DNA of 64,000 nucleotides from NCBI RefSeq assembly GCF_000166195.2, contig NZ_CM001403.1, positions 6,466,432 through 6,530,431 of the forward strand. Direction: 5' to 3'. The stretch comes from Mucilaginibacter paludis DSM 18603 (GTDB lineage Bacteria > Bacteroidota > Bacteroidia > Sphingobacteriales > Sphingobacteriaceae). The notes under the pieces are model-generated. The model was not told the origin of the DNA, did no database searches, and saw only the letters and a list, made by a program, of their open reading frames with translations. The number at the start of each line of letters is the position of its first letter. Within the stretch, counting starts at the first letter, position 1. The translations under genes were made by a program, and so were the position numbers. Shown here one piece after another: positions 25,099-32,843 of the stretch.

Positions 25099-26235
25099 TC
25101 AACACTCCGGACTAAGTACTCTTGACTTAACAGTAGCATATTTAATAATCAAAGCGGCAGTTTTTGCCGATGCCCCTGGCTTACCCATCCGTACATCCAG
25201 TTCATCATAGTTTTTTAGCATCGCGGCGCGATAAGCTTCGTCGTTCAGTAACAAGTTTAGTTCGGCGGCGGCGGTTGCGGTAGTATAATCGGCCTGTATC
25301 AACTCTTTCACTACCAGCTTATCCATAATTAAATTCACCAGCGATATAAACCGGATTCTGATAACCATACGCGCTATACCGATAGATACCGGGTTGCCCT
25401 TATAAACCACCATTTGCGGTACATGAAAAAGGGCTGTCTCCAGAGTGGCCGTGCCCGAGGCTACAATAGCCGCCCGGGCATTGTTTAATAAATTGTAGGT
25501 ATTGTTAAACAATACAGGTACCTGTTCTGCTGTCATAAACTGTTGGTAAAACGCCAGCTCAAACGATGGTGCTCCCGCAATTACAAACTGGTACTGCTTA
25601 AAATGCGCGGCTACGGCAAGCATATGGGGCAGCAGGTGGCTTATCTCTTGCTTGCGGCTACCAGGTAAAAGGGCTATGATGGGCTTGCCCGACAGGTTGT
25701 GGTTAGCTACAGCGCTGGCATCCGGTTTAAATGCCGAAACAGCATCTAACAAAGGGTTGCCCACATAGTCAACCTGCATACCCCATTTTTGATAAAACTC
25801 AACCTCAAAGGGCAGTATGCAAAACAGATGATCGACTATCCGCTTAATTTTTAATACCCGTTTTTGGTTCCAGGCCCATACCTTCGGCGATATGTAGTAG
25901 CAAACCAATAAACCGTTGGCCTTAGCAAAATCGGCTATCTTTAGGTTAAAGCCGGGGAAATCAATCAATATCAGCACGTCTGGTTGCCAGGCTAAAATAT
26001 CCTGCTTGCAAGCCTTCATATTGTTTAAAATGGTACGCAGGTTCATCACCACCTCTACAAAACCCATAAAGGCCATGTCTGCATAATGCTTCACCAGATC
26101 GCCGCCTTCGGCTTTCATCAGGTCGCCCCCAAAATACCTGAAACTGGCTTGCGCATCGCGTTCTTTAAGCGCCTTCATCAGGTTGGAGCCGTGCAAATCT
26201 CCGGAGGCTTCGCCGGCAACAAGGTAATATCGCAT
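25099..26235 (-). CDS. lpxB: Lipid-A-disaccharide synthase
   Basis: This 378-residue GT19 glycosyltransferase joins UDP-2,3-diacylglucosamine and lipid X to give lipid A disaccharide phosphate at the inner membrane. Landmarks are MRYYLVAGEASGDLHG, the GFVEV(V) segment, VLIDFPGFNLKIA, CYYISPKVWAWN, LPFE, LLPGSRKQEI and ASGTATLE. Length is normal. It sits 1 bp behind a small membrane protein gene on the same strand and they form an operon. This supports a lipid A-containing outer membrane. Confidence 0.96.
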   Translation of the reverse strand: MRYYLVAGEASGDLHGSNLMKALKERDAQASFRYFGGDLMKAEGGDLVKHYADMAFMGFVEVVMNLRTILNNMKACKQDILAWQPDVLILIDFPGFNLKIADFAKANGLLVCYYISPKVWAWNQKRVLKIKRIVDHLFCILPFEVEFYQKWGMQVDYVGNPLLDAVSAFKPDASAVANHNLSGKPIIALLPGSRKQEISHLLPHMLAVAAHFKQYQFVIAGAPSFELAFYQQFMTAEQVPVLFNNTYNLLNNARAAIVASGTATLETALFHVPQMVVYKGNPVSIGIARMVIRIRFISLVNLIMDKLVVKELIQADYTTATAAAELNLLLNDEAYRAAMLKNYDELDVRMGKPGASAKTAALIIKYATVKSRVLSPEC

Positions 26236-26236
26236 A

Positions 26237-26491
26237 TTAAACTTTTAATTTAAATATCATAATGGCTATTACAAAAGTTGTAGTCATTAAACCGTAGCCA
26301 ACCGAGGGTTTGCCATGACGTATAAAGTAACGCAAAACCAGTAAATTAATAGCTATACATGCTAAATAAGGGATGGCCGGTTTATTCAACAGGACAGCGT
26401 TTTTAAATACAACATCAAAAATAAGCCAGGCAAGGGCAGGTAAAACAATGCCGGATAATAATCCGGCTACAAATTGAACTTTTTGATTCAT
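26237..26491 (-). CDS. Small membrane protein upstream of lpxB
   Basis: This 84-residue protein has three hydrophobic helices (GLLSGIVLPALAWLIFDVV, IPYLACIAINLLVLRYF, GLMTTTFVIAIMIF). Similar short membrane proteins often accompany lpxB in Sphingobacteria. The gap to lpxB is a single base, so translation is coupled. A role in envelope lipid synthesis is only suggested by position. Confidence 0.75.
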   Translation of the reverse strand: MNQKVQFVAGLLSGIVLPALAWLIFDVVFKNAVLLNKPAIPYLACIAINLLVLRYFIRHGKPSVGYGLMTTTFVIAIMIFKLKV

Positions 26492-26527
26492 AAACTGTCT
26501 ATACTACTAAATCACAATCAATTATCG

Positions 26528-27091
26528 ATGAAAAAAATATCGCTTTCAATGTTGTTACTGGTACTTGGCACCGCTGTTTTCGCTCAAAAAAAGCTGAATC
26601 CTAAAATTAAGGCCAATTCTGTTATAAATTATACTTTAACTCAAAACGGCCAGGACGCGCCCCTGGTGCTCACCTTTAACAGCCTGGGTAACCCCACAAA
26701 ATTCGACTGGAATATTGACGGCTATGGCTCCGGTACTTTTGAAATGACCGCCAAAGCCCTGCAAAGCGGTAAAGGCACCAAAACCAATACTCGCGAACCC
26801 GATGTGATAACCAAGCTGCCCGACTATCAAACCTTTGCCTGCATATCTAAAGATGCCTACAATGATATGTTAAAAAATCAAACTTTTGAGTACGATGGAT
26901 TAAAATATAAGGTGGCCCTAAATGATAGCTTGGGCTTTAGGTTAAAAGACCGCGATTGGGATGTAACACGCGTAGTGGCAGTTAACGGCAAAGGCGAAAT
27001 ATGGATATTGAATAATCCCGATTTTCCGCTCATATGTAAAACCAAAGATAACGCCCAGGGGATGGACCTGAGTTTGATTAGCGTGCAGTAA
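26528..27091 (+). CDS. Secreted protein, tandem paralog 1 of 3
   Basis: The ATG at 26528 starts a signal peptide (MKKISLSMLLLVLGTAVFAQ); the longer frame from 26474 would overlap the lpxB-operon start and bury it. The mature part (about 167 residues) begins KKLNPKIKANSVINYTL and ends with the block GKGEIWILNNPDFPLICK. Both blocks recur in the next two genes. No cysteines pair obviously and no catalytic motif is seen. It likely is a periplasmic or surface beta-rich protein of unknown role. Confidence 0.8.
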   Translation: MKKISLSMLLLVLGTAVFAQKKLNPKIKANSVINYTLTQNGQDAPLVLTFNSLGNPTKFDWNIDGYGSGTFEMTAKALQSGKGTKTNTREPDVITKLPDYQTFACISKDAYNDMLKNQTFEYDGLKYKVALNDSLGFRLKDRDWDVTRVVAVNGKGEIWILNNPDFPLICKTKDNAQGMDLSLISVQ

Positions 27092-27095
27092 GTTA

Positions 27096-27202
27096 GAAGC
27101 GAGAAGCAAGAGGCATGAAGCATGAAGCAGGAAGCAAGAAGATGCATCTGTTTTTTCGTCCTGCATCTTGTTTCTTGCATCCCCTCTCTTGCTTCCCGCT
27201 TC
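27096..27202. repeat. Long imperfect inverted repeat
   Basis: The left arm (GAAGCGAGAAGCAAGAG ... GCAAGAAGATGCA) and right arm (TGCATCTTG ... CTCTCTTGCTTCCCGCTTC) are near-complementary over about 45 bp around TCTGTTTTTTCGTCC. It is a simple AGAAGCA-type dispersed repeat between paralogs 1 and 2 that could fold as a terminator-like stem. Confidence 0.75.
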
Positions 27203-27266
27203 CCCGCCCCTCAAAATGCTTACATTGTTTTAATTTCCAGTTAATATCAACTGCCGAATTTTAGGC

Positions 27267-27827
27267 ATGAAAAAAATCAGCGTTTTGGCCATTGCCTTGT
27301 TAAGCGGCATTAGTGTTTTTGCTCAAAAATACGTTCCTAAAATTGATGCCGGTACACAAATGGGCTATACCATATCCATGAACGGCGAAAAGATTAACTT
27401 TCTGCTAAACGTAAACAGCATTGCCGATTCAGTAAAAATGACCTGGGAGGTTTCCAAATACGGCACAGGCACCTATGTAATGGCAGCCAAAAGCCTTGAA
27501 GACGGTAAAAAAATGTTTATGCAAGCGCCCCAGCCCGACGAGGTAACCAAACTATCGGATGCCGAAACCATGGCCTTCATCTCAAAAACAGCCTTTAAAA
27601 GCATGGCTAAAAGCCAAACCATGGAGTTTGACGATTTAACATACACGGTTACAAAAGCCGAAACATCGCCAATTAAAATTGATAACAAAGAGCTTGATGT
27701 GGTGCATGCTATATCTGCTGACGGTAAAAACGAAATGTGGATATTAAACAACCCGGATTTTCCGCTCATCTGCAAAACTAAAAACGGTACCCTTGGCGCC
27801 GATCTTACGCTCAATTATATTAGGTAA
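27267..27827 (+). CDS. Secreted protein, tandem paralog 2 of 3
   Basis: This 186-residue paralog of the preceding gene has signal peptide MKKISVLAIALLSGISVFAQ, start YVPKIDAGTQMGYTISMNG, and the shared blocks GTYVMAAKSLEDGKK, DEVTKLSDAETMAFISK and EMWILNNPDFPLICK. The similarity extends over the full length, so the trio arose by tandem duplication. It has its own 175 bp leader with an inverted repeat, so each copy may be expressed separately. Confidence 0.8.
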   Translation: MKKISVLAIALLSGISVFAQKYVPKIDAGTQMGYTISMNGEKINFLLNVNSIADSVKMTWEVSKYGTGTYVMAAKSLEDGKKMFMQAPQPDEVTKLSDAETMAFISKTAFKSMAKSQTMEFDDLTYTVTKAETSPIKIDNKELDVVHAISADGKNEMWILNNPDFPLICKTKNGTLGADLTLNYIR

Positions 27828-27911
27828 CATTGGCTTAACTTTACCTCAGGAAAAAAACTATCAGGCGCCCCTGGCGGATAATCATACCATAAATTTGATT
27901 ATATTTATCAT

Positions 27912-28478
27912 ATGAAGAAGACAATACTACTGGCATTGGCGCTTGTATGCGGCAATATAATTTACGCTCAAAAATTTATACCTAAAATAGGCGTAGGCAG
28001 CGCATTAAACTACAACGTAATTGCTACCAATAGCGGGCAGCAAATACCGTTAACATTAAATATCATCTCCGTAAACGAGCCGATGAAAATTAAATGGAAT
28101 CTGCCCGGCCTGGGTAGCGGCAGTTTTTTAATACCTGTTAAAGCTTTAGAGAGCGGTACCAAAATGCGTTTGGAAGAACCGTCACCCAACCAGGATACCC
28201 AATTTAAAGACGATGAAACGCTGATGTTCATCTCAAAAAGCACCCTGGCCGATCTTGTTAAAAATCAAACATTTGCCCTTAATAATATCAAATTTACCGT
28301 TAAACCAAGCACCACCGCCTACCAGATCAATAGTAAAGATGCCGATGTTTTCCATGCGGTAAGCGCCAACGGCAAAGCCGAAATATGGATATTGAATAAC
28401 CCGGATTTTCCGATGATCTGTAAACTAACAGGCAACCCTGGCGGCATCGATTTTGATTTAACTACTGTTAAAGAGTAA
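27912..28478 (+). CDS. Secreted protein, tandem paralog 3 of 3
   Basis: This 188-residue third member has signal peptide MKKTILLALALVCGNIIYAQ and start FIPKIGVGSALNYNVIATN. The shared blocks are GSGSFLIPVKALESGTKM, DDETLMFISK, a Val/Thr-rich strand and EIWILNNPDFPMICK. It is somewhat more divergent from copies 1 and 2 than they are from each other, judged by eye. It is followed by a strong hairpin. Confidence 0.8.
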   Translation: MKKTILLALALVCGNIIYAQKFIPKIGVGSALNYNVIATNSGQQIPLTLNIISVNEPMKIKWNLPGLGSGSFLIPVKALESGTKMRLEEPSPNQDTQFKDDETLMFISKSTLADLVKNQTFALNNIKFTVKPSTTAYQINSKDADVFHAVSANGKAEIWILNNPDFPMICKLTGNPGGIDFDLTTVKE

Positions 28479-28510
28479 ACGGCGCAGGCCATTCGCACAA
28501 TAAAATATAA

Positions 28511-28558
28511 ATTCAAATAACTGGCGTCTCTTAACAAGTGGCTGCCAGTTATTTGAAT
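28511..28558 (+). terminator. Hairpin terminator after the paralog trio
   Basis: A perfect 15-bp stem (ATTCAAATAACTGGC and its complement) with an 18-base loop lies 33 bp after the stop of paralog 3. No long T-run follows, so termination strength is uncertain. Confidence 0.55.
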
Positions 28559-28569
28559 GCCTTGGGGTA

Positions 28570-28636
28570 AAATGTCAGGGCGTTGCCTCCGGCCCGTACT
28601 TTACACTCATACTGCGCTACCCTTAGCCACAGGGCA
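28570..28636 (-). repeat. Dispersed ~80-bp repeat, copy B
   Basis: On the minus strand this reads ACGGATACCTGCC ... GTGGCTAAGG ... GCGCAGTATGAGTGTAAAG ... CGGGCCGGAGGCAACGCCC, matching copy A at 21148. Further right in the same gap (28479-28971) the segment 28782-28808 (GTCACTGCGAGGTACGAAGC...) is another widespread short dispersed repeat type. No gene is seen in the gap. Confidence 0.7.
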
Positions 28637-28944
28637 GGTATCCGTTTCAATTACTAACGCAAGAAGGGCAGGCCTAACCAGCATTTAGAAATGTAATCAA
28701 CTCTTTTTAAGCTCGTTGTTTCTCCCCGCAATTATAGGTTTATGTAATTGATTATCACTGTCACGAGCTCCTTTTTTCGAGCGTCACTGCGAGGTACGAA
28801 GCAATCTCTACTTAGGCAAATTCGTTCTTCAAAGTCTAATGGTTCATGCCAAACCAAACACGCCTGAATAGTTAATAACCGCCCTATATTAACCTTTCGT
28901 TTTTGTAACTATTATAAAATAGTTAACTTTAAACGTCGTCGATT

Positions 28945-28952
28945 TATGTTTG
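28945..28952 (+). promoter_or_regulatory. Possible -7 element TATGTTTG
   Basis: An exact TAnnTTTG match lies 20 bp before the ATG of the DUF4974 protein. The -33 position, 19 bp upstream, reads GTTA, a poor match, so support is partial. Confidence 0.4.
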
Positions 28953-28971
28953 CCTTATACTAAAAAACGTT

Positions 28972-29403
28972 ATGGATCAAACCGAGGGTTCCTCAATGTT
29001 CAAATCAAAAAAGTACACTACGGTGATAGTTGCTACACTTTGGGTATTTATTATCTTCACTACAGGAAGTTTTATTTATTACAATTTGCATAAACCTGTT
29101 CAAAAAATACCGTTAAAGAGTCTATCCGGTTTAACAGATGATACCAAAGATGTAAGGCAAACCAAAAACGATTTATTCGTTTTTAACGAGGAAAGTTTAC
29201 AAACAGTTTTACCTAAAATTGCCAGGCACTACGATATGGAAGTTGTTTTTACATCTTCGGCAATACAAAATATGAAACTGTCAGGATCTTTTTCCAAAAC
29301 AAAAGATTTAAACCACTTGCTCGAAGTTTTAAAGATCACCCTGGGTGTCCGTTTCAGAGTTGAGGGTAATAAAATATTGGTATTGGCCAATCCGTACCGT
29401 TAA
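28972..29403 (+). CDS. Membrane-anchored stand-alone DUF4974 (FecR C-terminal) domain
   Basis: This 143-residue protein has a short cytoplasmic N-terminus, one transmembrane helix (about 18-38, TTVIVATLWVFIIFTTGSFIYY), a linker, and a C-terminal domain about 68-140. The pattern there (FNEESLQTVLPKIARHYDMEVVF, LSGSFSKTKDLNHLLEVLKITLGVRFRVEGNKILV) matches the DUF4974/STN-like C-terminus of Bacteroidota FecR anti-sigma factors. The FecR sensor part and the anti-sigma N-terminus are both missing, and no sigma gene is adjacent. It may be a cut-down FecR or a decoy for a TonB receptor signalling domain (inference). Confidence 0.75.
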   Translation: MDQTEGSSMFKSKKYTTVIVATLWVFIIFTTGSFIYYNLHKPVQKIPLKSLSGLTDDTKDVRQTKNDLFVFNEESLQTVLPKIARHYDMEVVFTSSAIQNMKLSGSFSKTKDLNHLLEVLKITLGVRFRVEGNKILVLANPYR

Positions 29404-29531
29404 AATCCGGCATCAGCTAAATCTTGGCCTTTCCGGTAAAGGTATACCCCGCGGGTAGCGATACCCCTTCTTTGTTGATTACTTTGATTGAGTGCTATAA
29501 GGAGACCAATTTCACAGGCACACGATCAATA

Positions 29532-30182
29532 TTAATTATTGAGGTCAGTAATTAATAATGGATTTTCAATCTTTAATCGAGAAATAAAATCTGCTCGGTC
29601 ACCTTGGGTTTCACATTGTTTAAGCGCCTCATATTGTTCTGTTGAAATTCCAACTATTTGCAAAAACTGAACTTGCCCATGCGCGGTTTCTATAACATTC
29701 AATTCTGGGTCGTTCACAAATACGAGTGCTGTAATATCGGTATCATAATCAAGCCTGATGGGGCCTTTGGCATCAATGGTATGGTATTCTTCGAACCATT
29801 TGTTATTTTTGAAAACATACTTTGCTAAATTTTGCATTAAGTTTAGTGCCCAAATTTGATCTTCTGGTTTTTCGCTATTTATTTTTTTGATACGAAATGT
29901 CAACTCAAATCCCCATTTGCTAAACTCTTCGCCTGCACTTTCTTCATCATAATACAATTCTGAAAAACCGTAACTTACAATGTGGAAATGATTAGCTTGT
30001 TTGGCACTTTCATAAATGCTTAACCCATCCAGTGGCTCTTCGCCGCCAAGCATATACTTAATTACTGTTCCATAATGTTTAGGCTCTTGTTTAGGATAAA
30101 GTTTTTCAAATTCATGGTCAATTGCAAGCCAACCTACTGCATCTTCATCAGTAAATTTCTGCTTGTATTCCTCCTTTGTCAT
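29532..30182 (-). CDS. Suppressor-of-fused (SUFU) domain protein
   Basis: This 216-residue cytoplasmic protein matches the SUFU fold. It has WLAIDHEFEKLYP, HYGTVIKYMLGGEEPLDGLSIY, the WHIVSYGFSELY-type strand (FHIVSYGFSELYYDEES), GFELTFRI and LALNLMQNLAKYVF-like helix, then QFLQIVGISTEQYEALKQ. In bacteria this domain is frequently found as an immunity protein or accessory of polymorphic toxin loci; no toxin gene is visible next to it here. The gene seems more AT-rich than its neighbours, which would fit recent acquisition. Confidence 0.85.
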   Translation of the reverse strand: MTKEEYKQKFTDEDAVGWLAIDHEFEKLYPKQEPKHYGTVIKYMLGGEEPLDGLSIYESAKQANHFHIVSYGFSELYYDEESAGEEFSKWGFELTFRIKKINSEKPEDQIWALNLMQNLAKYVFKNNKWFEEYHTIDAKGPIRLDYDTDITALVFVNDPELNVIETAHGQVQFLQIVGISTEQYEALKQCETQGDRADFISRLKIENPLLITDLNN

Positions 30183-30502
30183 ATGTGTTTAGTTCTTAAT
30201 ATAAAACTAACAAATTTTACTACAGAAAAGCCCGCAGAGCTTAATCTTAGGGCTTAATTTTTTTTGAATTAAAGTCCCATATAGGATATTGTGTGGTGGC
30301 CATTTAATGGCTAATTACAAGTCCGAACTGTGCCTTGCCTGCCTGCCGTTAACACCGGTTAGCCATGTAAGAATGAGGTCAGGTTTTACATTCGGGCCCG
30401 GAGCAAGGGCTTATCGCGCATACTGACATATAATTGTACGTTCTGTTTAAATTTATTCAAGAGTGTTAATAAACACCCTTGAATACCAATGGCTGCTTAC
30501 CA
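30183..30502. other. Non-coding gap with possible repeat copy C
   Basis: No gene is seen. Positions about 30346-30420 contain ACCGG, AATGAGG and CGGGCCCGGAGCAAGGGC, a weak match to the end of the dispersed repeat at 21148 and 28570. Confidence 0.4.
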
Positions 30503-31486
30503 TCAATTTTTTAAAGTTTCCTGAATGCTATGCAATATACCGTTACCGGCTATAATATCGCTTTTATCAATCTCTATATTCCCCCCGTTTAAATTTCCTC
30601 TTATCCAGATACCGCTATATCCCCCCGCTACAGTTGAATTTTGCTTCAATGTAATCGTATTAACGGTACCGTCAAGCATGGTTTGTGAGGTAATATTTGT
30701 AGCATCGGCAATCAAAATGTAATCGTAAACAAAATGCCTGTCGGTTGCAATGTGGGCTTTAACCAATCGTTGTAACACTGCCGGGGCCGTTTTACTTATC
30801 TGATCCAGAGTAGTGTATCCTGCATTGATCATTGCGGCGTTATTTGGCGCAAAAATGGTGTAGTTACTTGTGCCGTTTATAGTTGGGAGCATGCCTGCAG
30901 AAACAACTGCCTGATAAAAAAGGGTCATAGTCTGGTCGTCGGCAAGTGCGTCACCTAAGGTAGAATAATTGTAAGGTATAAGCACTTTAGCTAAAACATT
31001 GATCAAGCCATTGGAAGCCTTCACGTTTTTGGATATTACCCTTACCCCATTGAACGTTACTACCGTGTCCACCCCCTTAATCCAGCGGGTGACCAAAAAC
31101 TTGTTACCGCGCGAACTTACATCCTGATTAAATTTTAACGGAAGCTTATTAATGTCAAGTGCACCGTCTAAGATATGGTAATAGGAATAACGTGTAACAG
31201 TGGTAACATCACCTGTTAAAATACTGGAGTTTGCTGCCGCGTTTGTTGGCGCTAATACGGTGAACGGGCCATCCTGCTTTAACAGGATATCGCCCCCTGA
31301 CCGCTTGAGTGCCGTATTGAATATTGATAAATTAAAATTATCTAACAATACATAGGTTATCCTATTGTTATCCACCTTAATTGTAGTACCGCTTTTTGTA
31401 CATGATGCCAACACCAATGAGCTTAGGATATACAAAAAGGCAGATCTTAAATTAAGGGTAAAGAAGTATTTTTTTTCTGTTCTCAT
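30503..31486 (-). CDS. Fasciclin-domain lipoprotein (third of three)
   Basis: This 327-residue lipoprotein (lipobox LVLASC) has two FAS1 repeats. The first contains DNFNLSIFNTALKRSG ... GPFTVLAPTNAAANSS, with the H-box replaced by YSYYHILDGALD. The second contains TMTLFYQAVVSAGML ... YTIFAPNNAAMINAGY and ends DIIAGNGILHSIQETL. FAS1 domains mediate adhesion and ligand binding. It is the last gene of the TonB locus, 2 bp after the preceding fasciclin gene. Confidence 0.88.
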   Translation of the reverse strand: MRTEKKYFFTLNLRSAFLYILSSLVLASCTKSGTTIKVDNNRITYVLLDNFNLSIFNTALKRSGGDILLKQDGPFTVLAPTNAAANSSILTGDVTTVTRYSYYHILDGALDINKLPLKFNQDVSSRGNKFLVTRWIKGVDTVVTFNGVRVISKNVKASNGLINVLAKVLIPYNYSTLGDALADDQTMTLFYQAVVSAGMLPTINGTSNYTIFAPNNAAMINAGYTTLDQISKTAPAVLQRLVKAHIATDRHFVYDYILIADATNITSQTMLDGTVNTITLKQNSTVAGGYSGIWIRGNLNGGNIEIDKSDIIAGNGILHSIQETLKN

Positions 31487-31488
31487 TT

Positions 31489-32814
31489 TTAACGTATTTT
31501 AAAACCTTTCGGAATAAGCAAATGGTCCACCGCGTGGATGGGGCCCATCAGGGTATAAATGTCGGCCTCGGTTATGGTGGCGGGGGTAGCTTCAGAGCCT
31601 TTTACCCTCATCTGTATATTACCACTGGCATTGCGCGAAAAATCAAAAGGTACGTAGTATGTATAATTAGGGCCCGTAGCCGGCGGATAAGCCAAGCTGT
31701 TAATTATAACATAGTTTTGCACTATGCTGTTATCCAGTATATTGCTGTACATAACCGGAGCATTATAATCACCATAAACACTGGTATAAGGCGAACCTGG
31801 AAAAATCGCGCCAGTATTATATAAACGCATTCCCCAATAACAGTGATAAGTTAGTAAAGAATCAATAGCATAAAAGCCGTATAATGTCTTGTTATTTCCG
31901 GTGCCTGTTACAATGGTTGGCTTCCCGCGCCTGGCAAATTTTTTCAGATCATCAAGTGTGTTAAAACCTGCTGCTATAAACGCGTCGTTGGTAGGTAAAA
32001 AGGCGGTAGTAAAGTAAACGTAGTTTTGGGTGGATTTAGGTGTCCAGCTAAATTCTTTATCAAACGGCACGGCTCTGTTATTCATCACTCTGCCAACTTT
32101 TGTTATGGTATCGTTTGCCAATTGATCTGAATAGGTTAAAATAGCCAGGAACATGCTAAACCGCGGATCGGTTTGAATGATCTGGAGTATATTTTTAGTG
32201 GGTTTAAAAACCATGTTATCCAAAAAAAAGATGCACCCATCTTTTGCCGTTGCTGATTTGCCGCTGCCAGCCACTTTACCGTTTACATATGTTTTACCAT
32301 TTTTTAATTGCAGATACTGCTTATAAACATAAGGGACAAAAGTGGCGCCAGTATTGAGCGTGGTAGTTGAGGTTACCTTTAATGGCGCGCGTGTTAAAAG
32401 GCTGTAAGCAATATAATTCTCGTTCGTTGCTGCCAAGGTAGCCGGCGTAATTCTTTCGCGCAGCGTATAATAGGTAAGCAACGTATCCAGGTCCCGCACG
32501 GGCATGCTCTGTATTTTAGCCGCATCGTAGCCACCGGCCTGTAAAGCGGCATCGCTTAGGGCCAGTACGGTAAATTTAGCTTGCCCAGTAGTGTTCAACG
32601 TTCTGATCAGCGAGTCCATATGGCTGCGTTGCCATGCCTGGTAAAACAGTTTGGCATCAGATTGCGCCAGTGCCTGCCGCCAGGTTGTGTTCAACGTATC
32701 CTGGTAAGGTACCTTTTCGCCTATGGGCGGCGGTGTAAACTCCTGTTTCTGGCAGCCTGCTAAACCTAATACGGCCAGCAAACAAGCTATCATATATAAT
32801 TTAAAGTTTTTCAT
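31489..32814 (-). CDS. Fasciclin-domain lipoprotein (second of three)
   Basis: This 441-residue lipoprotein (lipobox GLAGC, then QKQEFTPPP) has FAS1-like features: a first unit with KLFYQAWQRSHMDSLI, FTVLALSDAALQAGGYD and LTYYTLRERITPATL, and a second with FSMFLAILTYSDQLA, FTTAFLPTNDAFIAAGFN and TYHCYWGMRL. The domain ends GPIHAVDHLLIPKGFKIR. It is more divergent from the FAS1 consensus than its two neighbours. The 2 bp and 29 bp gaps place it firmly in the operon. Confidence 0.82.
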   Translation of the reverse strand: MKNFKLYMIACLLAVLGLAGCQKQEFTPPPIGEKVPYQDTLNTTWRQALAQSDAKLFYQAWQRSHMDSLIRTLNTTGQAKFTVLALSDAALQAGGYDAAKIQSMPVRDLDTLLTYYTLRERITPATLAATNENYIAYSLLTRAPLKVTSTTTLNTGATFVPYVYKQYLQLKNGKTYVNGKVAGSGKSATAKDGCIFFLDNMVFKPTKNILQIIQTDPRFSMFLAILTYSDQLANDTITKVGRVMNNRAVPFDKEFSWTPKSTQNYVYFTTAFLPTNDAFIAAGFNTLDDLKKFARRGKPTIVTGTGNNKTLYGFYAIDSLLTYHCYWGMRLYNTGAIFPGSPYTSVYGDYNAPVMYSNILDNSIVQNYVIINSLAYPPATGPNYTYYVPFDFSRNASGNIQMRVKGSEATPATITEADIYTLMGPIHAVDHLLIPKGFKIR

Positions 32815-32843
32815 ATTTATTTGTCTTTGTTATTTCCTAAAAA

